A DNA stretch of 64,000 nucleotides, from contig NC_092329.1 in the NCBI RefSeq assembly GCF_036785885.1, forward strand, positions 9,362,001-9,426,000, written 5' to 3'. Within the stretch, counting starts at the first letter, position 1. Every line of letters starts with the position of its first letter. The notes beneath the pieces are model-generated. The model saw only the letters and a program-made list of their open reading frames with translations. It did not search any database and was not told where the DNA came from. Made by a program: the position numbers and the translations under genes. This document shows, one piece after another, positions 36,126-45,943 of this stretch. Origin of the DNA: Coffea arabica. Lineage: Eukaryota; Streptophyta; Magnoliopsida; Gentianales; Rubiaceae.

Positions 36126-37926
36126 TGATAAGTGAATATTTAACGCATATTTTGTATGAATTTGGCATTAATTTTTGGTATGTTCTGAGAAGATTAAGCC
36201 ATATTTGAACTCTTTTGGTGATAATTGCTTAAATATTGATTAAGGTTTCAAAAATTGATAAATGAGTGAATTAATGCGTTAATCTGGTGAATTTGTGAAG
36301 GTAATTGATGTATGAAATTTATGCACAAGTTCAAAGGAATATAAGGGTCATCCAGAGGACAAAGTACACAAGAAATTGGGAGCAAAAATGAAGAAAAAGA
36401 GAAGAAGTGAAAAACTGGAAAATTGCTCAACACGGATCCGAGCTCGGATCCGTGTGTATAAAAGGGATCCGACCCCTCGTCTGTGCTTCTGGTGGAGAGC
36501 ATCCGAAGTCAGGACGATCCGACCTCGGATCCATCAAGGGAAGACCTCGGATCCTATAATCCGAGCTCGGATCCATGTGCACAAGATGGATCCGAACCCT
36601 CGTCTGTACTTCTGGTGGAGAGCATCCGAGGTCAGGACGATCCGACCTCGGATCCATTATGAAGACCTCGGATCCTGAAGATCCGAGCTCGGATCCATTT
36701 TCACTCCTCGGATCCGAGGCTCGGATCTGTCTCTCTCCTCAGCAAATGCAACAGCCGTTTTTCTTTACCTTTTTCACAACTTTCCAGCTATTTTGAGGGA
36801 CAGAAATCGGTGGCACATGCTTCTGCAACAAAAGAGAAGACCAAATGAGTATGGACAAAAGGAAATATCATATCTTTGACTTCTTTTTACAAAATCTGAG
36901 TGGAGGAAATTATGAAGTGGGAGAAATGGAATTTCTTCCACCTTTTATGCAGAAAGCAGGGGAGAGGTCTGAATGACCAGACGTAGCTAGTTTTCTTTCT
37001 TGTATCTAGTTTTCTCTCTAGATAGGAGTTCTTGGAGAAGGACTTAAAAAGTTTCACTTATAATCATATTGTGCAAGAACATAGCAGGAATTGGAGAGCT
37101 TCACCTTCAATTGGCTAAGCTTTCTTTTATCTTTCTTATACTTGTACTTTATGAGGTTTTGCATGAATAAACTTGTGAGTTTGATTGTTAAATCATTCAT
37201 GAGTAGCTAAACTCCTTCATCTAGGGAGTAGATGAAACTTATGGCTAAATAGTATAAATTGAATGTGATTTACACTTGTTATATCTTGTATTAACTTGTC
37301 TACTTGTGTAACTGTGATTACTTGCTATTGATTGATCACCAATAGTTTGGTTATAGTGGTTATTGTTCAATGAGAATTGGTAATAACAATGGAAACACAT
37401 GAGTAGAGCGTGAGTTGTATGTTCATGAAAATAGAGATACACTTAGGTGGATTACTTAGCATTTCATGAAATAAAACAGAGTAGTAGTAGTATTTCACCA
37501 TGAAAATAGGGAAATCTATATTGCTTTAGGCCATTTCATCATGAAAATGAGACTTGGAAACTTTGGAAATGAATCTCTGGTTAAGCAAGAATAATAGCAA
37601 GAAGTAAATCCATTCATTTGTGTTGTTTAAGCCATAAGTGGAATCTACATCCCTAGAATCTTCCTTAAGTGAAATTTCTCTATTTGCATTAAGCATTTGT
37701 AAACTAGACTTGTATATCAGATTTGTAGATTACAGCATTATACTTTCTCTGCTCCAATTATTTGTAAGTCTAAATAATAGAGAGAACAAGGACTTAGTAA
37801 TTGTTTAAATTGCTCCTCGTGGGATCGACCCGATACACATCTTGTACTATAATTGCGACCTGTATACTTGCAGTCCAACGGGTGTAAAATCGGAATTAAA
37901 CTTGCATTGATCTAAAAGTCCCGTCA
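36126..37926 (+). repeat. LTR A of the gag-only element
   Basis: 1801 bp. TATAAAA lies at 36457-36463, and an AATAAA at 37166-37171 could be its polyadenylation signal. A GGATCC/GAGCTC-rich tandem array lies at 36430-36730. Confidence 0.9.
36430..36730. repeat. Palindrome-rich tandem array within the LTR
   Basis: Two tandem units of about 122 bp (starting 36438 and 36561) and a partial third (36683) are each headed by CCGAGCTCGGATCC. The first head lies in a 26-bp perfect palindrome (36430-36455) built from GGATCC-GAGCTC-GGATCC. The TATA box sits in unit 1. The same array is in LTR B (with a 21-bp extra copy near 40575-40610) and LTR C. Confidence 0.85.
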
Positions 37927-37932
37927 AGTTTT

Positions 37933-37950
37933 TGGCGCCGCTGCCGGGGA
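37933..37950 (+). other. Primer-binding site, tRNA-Asp (unit 1)
   Basis: TGGCGCCGCTGCCGGGGA six bases after the LTR. It matches the complement of the tRNA-Asp 3' end with one mismatch. Confidence 0.8.
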
Positions 37951-38062
37951 GCGGCAATATTAGGGCCTCATTATCTCTATTAATTTAGATAAATTTCATT
38001 ATCTTTATTCAAGTTGTTGAATTAAAAGTATAAAAATTTTCTCTTGTTTTTGTTTGTAGTGT

Positions 38063-38773
38063 ATGCACCGATCAAATCGAGGAGTTGTACATTTCGATCC
38101 GGAAATAGAAAGAACATTACGCAGACAAAGGAGGAATACATCACATCAAGAGGAACAAGAGGTTTGGCAGCCAATAGAAGATATCTTGATAGAATTACAA
38201 TTTGAGGAAGAAATGGCAGAAAATGAATCAAATAGGAGAATTCTGCGAGATTTTGCTTTACCGGGAGTACAAGGATCTCAAACTAGCATTGTAAGACCAA
38301 CGGTAAACGCTAATAACTTTGAGATAAAACCATCACTGATTCAAATGGTACAACAATCTCAATATGGAGGTAATGCTACTGAGGATCCAAATTCTCACTT
38401 GTCAACATTTCTTGAAATTTGTGATACAATTAAGTTTAATGGTGTTAGTGAAGATGCGATTAAACTTCGATTGTTTCCATTTTCACTAAGGGACAAGGCT
38501 AAGGTTTGGCTACAATCTCATCCTCCAAATACTTTTACTACTTGGGATGAATTAGCTAAGGCTTTTCTTAATAAATTCTTTCCACCTGGAAAAACTGCTA
38601 AATTAAGAATGGATATAACTAGTTTCTCTCAACAGGAAGGAGAGACATTGTATGAAGCTTGGGAGCGTTATCGGGAATTGCAAAGAAGATGCCCTCATCA
38701 TGGTCTACCCGATTGGCTAGTAGTCCAAACATTTTACAATGGTCTCACCTATCCAACAAAGACACACTTGTAG
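38063..38773 (+). CDS. Truncated Gag of the non-autonomous element, unit 1 (236 aa)
   Basis: Structural capsid-type protein. The N-terminus (FDPEIER) parallels the large element's gag (FDPEIEK), and the retrotransposon gag domain spans about 143-230 (LRLFPFSLRDKAKVWL, ERYRELQRRCPHHGLPD). The frame stops just after F-Y-N-G-L, where the large element continues to its zinc knuckle. The nucleocapsid part is therefore missing and pol is absent. It may supply capsid only, or depend on a related full element for RNA binding and enzymes. The start is the first ATG about 110 bases after the primer site. The twin at 41982-42692 is identical in protein sequence. Confidence 0.85.
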   Translation: MHRSNRGVVHFDPEIERTLRRQRRNTSHQEEQEVWQPIEDILIELQFEEEMAENESNRRILRDFALPGVQGSQTSIVRPTVNANNFEIKPSLIQMVQQSQYGGNATEDPNSHLSTFLEICDTIKFNGVSEDAIKLRLFPFSLRDKAKVWLQSHPPNTFTTWDELAKAFLNKFFPPGKTAKLRMDITSFSQQEGETLYEAWERYRELQRRCPHHGLPDWLVVQTFYNGLTYPTKTHL

Positions 38774-40010
38774 ATTTTATTATCATTTTGTGTTACTTAT
38801 GGTATTTGGTACCCTTGTTGTCTCATTTTGGACAGAAAATGGATGATCATGATGAGTAAGGGCTTCAAATTGCATCACCACCTATGAGAGGGAAGTTTCA
38901 GTTCTTTTACCTTCCTCTACAATGAGGACATTGTAGATTTTAAGTGTGGGGGAGGGATTACTTATCTTATGGGTAATTGTGTTTTGAAATGCATGATTTT
39001 AGTTGTTTATGGCTTAAAAATGTTGGAATTATATGTGGAGATAGTCATGAGGATAATTTTTGTGAAAATTGAGGTTGTTGGCAGGGAGTTTCATCCATTT
39101 TTATGGGGAAACTCTGTCAAAATTTTTCTAAAATATTTTCCAATATTTCATTACAAATCTTCCATAAGAATGGCCAAAATGTTAAAATTTTAAGTGTCTA
39201 ATTCTTCCTTTGGATAAAATGCTATGTGTATTTTGGAAAAGTTTAGTTCTTATTTGGCCTGGAATGAATTATTATGCAATTAGGATATTTACATTTTAGA
39301 AAGTATATTTGGTTAAATAAGAAAAAATTATGCTTAGAATTTTGCAAAATTAATGAGATTTATCATTTTTACTTAATTTTATAAGTAAGTGATTGATATA
39401 GTCAAAAACAAGGCCAAATTCTTCCTTTAATTATACTTTGTAAAAAAAAAAAAAAAAAACAAAAACAAAAAAAAACAAAAACAAAAACAAAAAAAAAAAT
39501 TATTATTTTTCTACTCCAATGATTCATATACTGAGTAACCGGGGGTTGGCATTTACAAATGTCGACATTCGCGTAAAAAGGTATTTGAATTAAAAGTATG
39601 CTTAGCAATTTAAATAAGTGAAATGTTGAGTAACCGGGAATTTTCACCTAAAAGTGTTGATTTTCGCGTAAAAAGACATTTTCATTATTTAAATAAGAAG
39701 AAATGTGAATAAATCCCTCTAAATTGATGAGTTTTGGGATAAGGAAGGCCATAAAATTGACTTTGTGATTTACTTATTTGTGAAATTAGGATAGAATGAG
39801 AGAATTGATTTGAATTTGTTGAAATTAAGGCATAATTATTTTTATTTAATTAAATATTATGAGTATTTAGTGTAATCTGATAAATGGCATAATGATTGGT
39901 TTCTAGGTTTTTGAGGAATTAAATTTGACAAAAGTACGTATATTGTTTTATCTATTGAATATTTGAAGTAAGTTTTGTGTAAAATTGCTTGAGGACAAGC
40001 AATGATTCAA
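38774..40010 (+). other. 3' non-coding part of internal region 1
   Basis: An AAGTGTGGGGGAGGGATT tract (about 38941-38958) resembles a second internal polypurine tract. A-runs lie at 39441-39500. Two motif copies (AGTAACCGGG...TTCGCGTAAAAAG) lie at 39534-39580 and 39629-39675. The hairpin ATTGCTTG-AGGA-CAAGCAAT is at 39984-40003. No frame is recognised. Confidence 0.7.
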
Positions 40011-40023
40011 GTGTGGGGGAATT
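39984..40023 (+). other. Hairpin plus polypurine tract, unit 1
   Basis: The 8-bp stem with AGGA loop (39984-40003) is followed by GTGTGGGGGAATT (40011-40023) against LTR B. Confidence 0.75.
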
Positions 40024-41845
40024 TGATAAGTGAATATTTAACGCATATTTTGTATGAATTTGGCATTAATTTTTGGTATGTTCTGAGAAAATTAAGCCAT
40101 ATTTGAACTCTTTTGGTGATAATTGCTTAAATATTGATTAAGGTTTCAAAAATTGATAAATGAGTGAATTAATGCGTTAATCTGGTGAATTTGTGAAGGT
40201 AATTGATGTATGAAATTTATGCACAAGTTCAAAGGAATATAAGGGTCATCCAGAGGACAAAGTACACAAGAAATTGGGAGCAAAAATGAAGAAAAAGAGA
40301 AGAAGTGAAAAACTGGAAAATTGCTCAACACGGATCCGAGCTCGGATCCGTGTGTATAAAAGGGATCCGACCCCTCGTCTGTGCTTCTGGTGGAGAGCAT
40401 CCGAAGTCAGGACGATCCGACCTCGGATCCATCAAGGGAAGACCTCGGATCCTATAATCCGAGCTCGGATCCATGTGCACAAGATGGATCCGAACCCTCG
40501 TCTGTACTTCTGGTGGAGAGCATCCGAGGTCAGGACGATCCGACCTCGGATCCATTATGAAGACCTCGGATCCTGAAGATCCGAGCTCGGATCCTGAAGA
40601 TCCGAGCTCGGATCCATTTTCACTCCTCGGATCCGAGGCTCGGATCTGTCTCTCTCCTCAGCAAATGCAACAGCCGTTTTTCTTTACCTTTTTCACAACT
40701 TTCCAGCTATTTTGAGGGACAGAAATCGGTGGCACATGCTTCTGCAACAAAAGAGAAGACCAAATGAGTATGGACAAAAGGAAATATCATATCTTTGACT
40801 TCTTTTTACAAAATCTGAGTGGAGGAAATTATGAAGTGGGAGAAATGGAATTTCTTCCACCTTTTATGCAGAAAGCAGGGGAGAGGTCTGAATGACCAGA
40901 CGTAGCTAGTTTTCTTTCTTGTATCTAGTTTTCTCTCTAGATAGGAGTTCTTGGAGAAGGACTTAAAAAGTTTCACTTATAATCATATTGTGCAAGAACA
41001 TAGCAGGAATTGGAGAGCTTCACCTTCAATTGGCTAAGCTTTCTTTTATCTTTCTTATACTTGTACTTTATGAGGTTTTGCATGAATAAACTTGTGAGTT
41101 TGATTGTTAAATCATTCATGAGTAGCTAAACTCCTTCATCTAGGGAGTAGATGAAACTTATGGCTAAATAGTATAAATTGAATGTGATTTACACTTGTTA
41201 TATCTTGTATTAACTTGTCTACTTGTGTAACTGTGATTACTTGCTATTGATTGATCACCAATAGTTTGGTTATAGTGGTTATTGTTCAATGAGAATTGGT
41301 AATAACAATGGAAACACATGAGTAGAGCGTGAGTTGTATGTTCATGAAAATAGAGATACACTTAGGTGGATTACTTAGCATTTCATGAAATAAAACAGAG
41401 TAGTAGTAGTATTTCACCATGAAAATAGGGAAATCTATATTGCTTTAGGCCATTTCATCATGAAAATGAGACTTGGAAACTTTGGAAATGAATCTCTGGT
41501 TAAGCAAGAATAATAGCAAGAAGTAAATCCATTCATTTGTGTTGTTTAAGCCATAAGTGGAATCTACATCCCTAGAATCTTCCTTAAGTGAAATTTCTCT
41601 ATTTGCATTAAGCATTTGTAAACTAGACTTGTATATCAGATTTGTAGATTACAGCATTATACTTTCTCTGCTCCAATTATTTGTAAGTCTAAATAATAGA
41701 GAGAACAAGGACTTAGTAATTGTTTAAATTGCTCCTCGTGGGATCGACCCGATACACATCTTGTACTATAATTGCGACCTGTATACTTGCAGTCCAACGG
41801 GTGTAAAATCGGAATTAAACTTGCATTGATCTAAAAGTCCCGTCA
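40024..41845 (+). repeat. LTR B (shared central LTR)
   Basis: 1822 bp. It is longer than A and C by 21 bp because of one extra copy of the GAAGATCCGAGCTCGGATCC phrase in the palindrome array. Otherwise it is almost identical (for example base 40090 is A where LTR A has G at 36192). Confidence 0.9.
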
Positions 41846-41851
41846 AGTTTT

Positions 41852-41869
41852 TGGCGCCGCTGCCGGGGA
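41852..41869 (+). other. Primer-binding site, tRNA-Asp (unit 2)
   Basis: Same 18 bases as in unit 1. Confidence 0.8.
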
Positions 41870-41981
41870 GCGGCAATATTAGGGCCTCATTATCTCTATT
41901 AATTTAGATAAATTTCATTATCTTTATTCAAGTTGTTGAATTAAAAGTATAAAAATTTTCTCTTGTTTTTGTTTGTAGTGT

Positions 41982-42692
41982 ATGCACCGATCAAATCGAG
42001 GAGTTGTACATTTCGATCCGGAAATAGAAAGAACATTACGCAGACAAAGGAGGAATACATCACATCAAGAGGAACAAGAGGTTTGGCAGCCAATAGAAGA
42101 TATCTTGATAGAATTACAATTTGAGGAAGAAATGGCAGAAAATGAATCAAATAGGAGAATTCTGCGAGATTTTGCTTTACCGGGAGTACAAGGATCTCAA
42201 ACTAGCATTGTAAGACCAACGGTAAACGCTAATAACTTTGAGATAAAACCATCACTGATTCAAATGGTACAACAATCTCAATATGGAGGTAATGCTACTG
42301 AGGATCCAAATTCTCACTTGTCAACATTTCTTGAAATTTGTGATACAATTAAGTTTAATGGTGTTAGTGAAGATGCGATTAAACTTCGATTGTTTCCATT
42401 TTCACTAAGGGACAAGGCTAAGGTTTGGCTACAATCTCATCCTCCAAATACTTTTACTACTTGGGATGAATTAGCTAAGGCTTTTCTTAATAAATTCTTT
42501 CCACCTGGAAAAACTGCTAAATTAAGAATGGATATAACTAGTTTCTCTCAACAGGAAGGAGAGACATTGTATGAAGCTTGGGAGCGTTATCGGGAATTGC
42601 AAAGAAGATGCCCTCATCATGGTCTACCCGATTGGCTAGTAGTCCAAACATTTTACAATGGTCTCACCTATCCAACAAAGACACACTTGTAG
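41982..42692 (+). CDS. Truncated Gag of the non-autonomous element, unit 2 (236 aa)
   Basis: The frame and translation are the same as at 38063-38773. It has the gag capsid-type domain at about 143-230, lacks the zinc knuckle, and stops at the same codon. The retained open frame in both units fits a recent duplication and says nothing certain about expression. Its promoter would be in LTR B. Confidence 0.85.
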   Translation: MHRSNRGVVHFDPEIERTLRRQRRNTSHQEEQEVWQPIEDILIELQFEEEMAENESNRRILRDFALPGVQGSQTSIVRPTVNANNFEIKPSLIQMVQQSQYGGNATEDPNSHLSTFLEICDTIKFNGVSEDAIKLRLFPFSLRDKAKVWLQSHPPNTFTTWDELAKAFLNKFFPPGKTAKLRMDITSFSQQEGETLYEAWERYRELQRRCPHHGLPDWLVVQTFYNGLTYPTKTHL

Positions 42693-43943
42693 ATTTTATT
42701 ATCATTTTGTGTTACTTATGGTATTTGGTACCCTTGTTGTCTCATTTTGGACAGAAAATGGATGATCATGATGAGTAAGGGCTTCAAATTGCATCACCAC
42801 CTATGAGAGGGAAGTTTCAGTTCTTTTACCTTCCTCTACAATGAGGACATTGTAGATTTTAAGTGTGGGGGAGGGATTACTTATCTTATGGGTAATTGTG
42901 TTTTGAAATGCATGATTTTAGTTGTTTATGGCTTAAAAATGTTGGAATTATATGTGGAGATAGTCATGAGGATAATTTTTGTGAAAATTGAGGTTGTTGG
43001 CAGGGAGTTTCATCCATTTTTATGGGGAAACTCTGTCAAAATTTTTCTAAAATATTTTCCAATATTTCATTACAAATCTTCCATAAGAATGGCCAAAATG
43101 TTAAAATTTTAAGTGTCTAATTCTTCCTTTGGATAAAATGCTATGTGTATTTTGGAAAAGTTTAGTTCTTATTTGGCCTGGAATGAATTATTATGCAATT
43201 AGGATATTTACATTTTAGAAAGTATATTTGGTTAAATAAGAAAAAATTATGCTTAGAATTTTGCAAAATTAATGAGATTTATCATTTTTACTTAATTTTA
43301 TAAGTAAGTGATTGATATAGTCAAAAACAAGGCCAAATTCTTCCTTTAATTATACTTTGTAAAAAAAAAAAAAAAAAACAAAAACAAAAAAAAACAAAAA
43401 CAAAAACAAAAAAAAAAAATTATTATTTTTCTACTCCAATGATTCATATACTGAGTAACCGGGGGTTGGCATTTACAAATGTCGACATTCGCGTAAAAAG
43501 GTATTTGAATTAAAAGTATGCTTAGCAATTTAAATAAGTGAAATGTTGAGTAACCGGGAATTTTCACCTAAAAGTGTTGATTTTCGCGTAAAAAGACATT
43601 TTCATTATTTAAATAAGAAGAAATGTGAATAAATCCCTCTAAATTGATGAGTTTTGGGATAAGGAAGGCCATAAAATTGACTTTGTGATTTACTTATTTG
43701 TGAAATTAGAATAGAATGAGAGAATTGATTTGAATTTGTTGAAATTAAGGCATAATTATTTTTATTTAATTAAATATTATGAGTATTTAGTGTAATCTGA
43801 TAAATGGCATAATGATTGGTTTCTAGGTTTTTGAGGAATTAAATTTGACAAAAGTACGTATATTGTTTTATCTATTGAATATTTGAAGTAAGTTTTGTGT
43901 AAAATTGCTTGAGAACAAGCAATGATTCAAGTGTGGGGGAATT
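42693..43943 (+). other. 3' non-coding part of internal region 2
   Basis: Same layout as unit 1. The motif pair is at 43454-43500 and 43549-43595. The hairpin is at 43904-43923 with loop AGAA where unit 1 has AGGA. The polypurine tract is at 43931-43943. One more A is present in the A-rich tract than in unit 1. Confidence 0.7.
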
Positions 43944-45744
43944 TGATAAGTGAATATTTAACGCATATTTTGTATGAATTTGGCATTAATTTTTGGTATG
44001 TTCTGAGAAAATTAAGCCATATTTGAACTCTTTTGGTGATAATTGCTTAAATATTGATTAAGGTTTCAAAAATTGATAAATGAGTGAATTAATGCGTTAA
44101 TCTGGTGAATTTGTGAAGGTAATTGATGTATGAAATTTATGCACAAGTTCAAAGGAATATAAGGGTCATCCAGAGGACAAAGTACACAAGAAATTGGGAG
44201 CAAAAATGAAGAAAAAGAGAAGAAGTGAAAAACTGGAAAATTGCTCAACACGGATCCGAGCTCGGATCCGTGTGTATAAAAGGGATCCGACCCCTCGTCT
44301 GTGCTTCTGGTGGAGAGCATCCGAAGTCAGGACGATCCGACCTCGGATCCATCAAGGGAAGACCTCGGATCCTATAATCCGAGCTCGGATCCATGTGCAC
44401 AAGATGGATCCGAACCCTCGTCTGTACTTCTGGTGGAGAGCATCCGAGGTCAGGACGATCCGACCTCGGATCCATTATGAAGACCTCGGATCCTGAAGAT
44501 CCGAGCTCGGATCCATTTTCACTCCTCGGATCCGAGGCTCGGATCTGTCTCTCTCCTCAGCAAATGCAACAGCCGTTTTTCTTTACCTTTTTCACAACTT
44601 TCCAGCTATTTTGAGGGACAGAAATCGGTGGCACATGCTTCTGCAACAAAAGAGAAGACCAAATGAGTATGGACAAAAGGAAATATCATATCTTTGACTT
44701 CTTTTTACAAAATCTGAGTGGAGGAAATTATGAAGTGGGAGAAATGGAATTTCTTCCACCTTTTATGCAGAAAGCAGGGGAGAGGTCTGAATGACCAGAC
44801 GTAGCTAGTTTTCTTTCTTGTATCTAGTTTTCTCTCTAGATAGGAGTTCTTGGAGAAGGACTTAAAAAGTTTCACTTATAATCATATTGTGCAAGAACAT
44901 AGCAGGAATTGGAGAGCTTCACCTTCAATTGGCTAAGCTTTCTTTTATCTTTCTTATACTTGTACTTTATGAGGTTTTGCATGAATAAACTTGTGAGTTT
45001 GATTGTTAAATCATTCATGAGTAGCTAAACTCCTTCATCTAGGGAGTAGATGAAACTTATGGCTAAATAGTATAAATTGAATGTGATTTACACTTGTTAT
45101 ATCTTGTATTAACTTGTCTACTTGTGTAACTGTGATTACTTGCTATTGATTGATCACCAATAGTTTGGTTATAGTGGTTATTGTTCAATGAGAATTGGTA
45201 ATAACAATGGAAACACATGAGTAGAGCGTGAGTTGTATGTTCATGAAAATAGAGATACACTTAGGTGGATTACTTAGCATTTCATGAAATAAAACAGAGT
45301 AGTAGTAGTATTTCACCATGAAAATAGGGAAATCTATATTGCTTTAGGCCATTTCATCATGAAAATGAGACTTGGAAACTTTGGAAATGAATCTCTGGTT
45401 AAGCAAGAATAATAGCAAGAAGTAAATCCATTCATTTGTGTTGTTTAAGCCATAAGTGGAATCTACATCCCTAGAATCTTTCTTAAGTGAAATTTCTCTA
45501 TTTGCATTAAGCATTTGTAAACTAGACTTGTATATCAGATTTGTAGATTACAGCATTATACTTTCTCTGCTCCAATTATTTGTAAGTCTAAATAATAGAG
45601 AGAACAAGGACTTAGTAATTGTTTAAATTGCTCCTCGTGGGATCGACCCGATACACATCTTGTACTATAATTGCGACCTGTATACTTGCAGTCCAACGGG
45701 TGTAAAATCGGAATTAAACTTGCATTGATCTAAAAGTCCCGTCA
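43944..45744 (+). repeat. LTR C of the gag-only element
   Basis: 1801 bp, the same length as LTR A. A T is present near 45481 where A and B have C. It is followed by target duplication AGTCA (45745-45749). Confidence 0.9.
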
Positions 45745-45749
45745 AGTCA

Positions 45750-45943
45750 CTTATAGGGCGTGGGCATGCCTTGTAAGGCAGAGTCTCCTGCCCAACACCA
45801 AAAACAACACTTGCAATAAAACAAAACAACCCAAAATCAACGAAAAACGAAAGAGAACTATAACAAAAAATGGAGGCCTTGGGTTGCCTCCCAAGAAGCG
45901 CCTTTCTTTAACGTCTTTGGCTAGACGACTCCACAGTGAGCAA
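45750..45943 (-). other. Start of the 3' non-coding region of the Athila-like element
   Basis: It follows the gag-pol stop. It holds the dyad GGCGTGGGCATGCC (45757-45770) followed by a second small inverted repeat around GGCAGAG..CTGCC, much like 36061-36096 on the other side of the nested element. No frame continues. Confidence 0.7.

Larger units (their letters stand above)
36126..45744 (+). mobile_element. Nested non-autonomous gag-only LTR element in a tandem LTR-INT-LTR-INT-LTR array
   Basis: There are three LTRs (36126-37926, 40024-41845, 43944-45744) and two internal regions (37927-40023, 41846-43943), all on the plus strand. The target duplication AGTCA is present only at the outer ends (36121-36125 and 45745-45749). 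Every LTR begins TGATAAGTG and ends CCCGTCA. Each internal region has a tRNA-Asp primer site, a truncated gag frame, non-coding DNA, a hairpin and a polypurine tract, but no protease, RT, RNase H or integrase. This matches the TR-GAG class of non-autonomous elements. A single outer target duplication with three near-identical LTRs points to unequal crossing-over between LTRs of one insertion, or template switching before integration. An assembly duplication is the alternative. Confidence 0.9.

Noticed and set aside
36430-36730. GGATCC/GAGCTC clusters looking like a cloning polylinker (vector contamination)
   Set aside because: The array lies in all three LTRs at the same place inside an element bounded by target duplications, so it is native.
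36248-36796. Overlapping frames over the LTR palindrome array (both strands)
   Set aside because: They arise from the repeats DPSSDP/RIRARI and are not protein-like beyond the tandem DNA.
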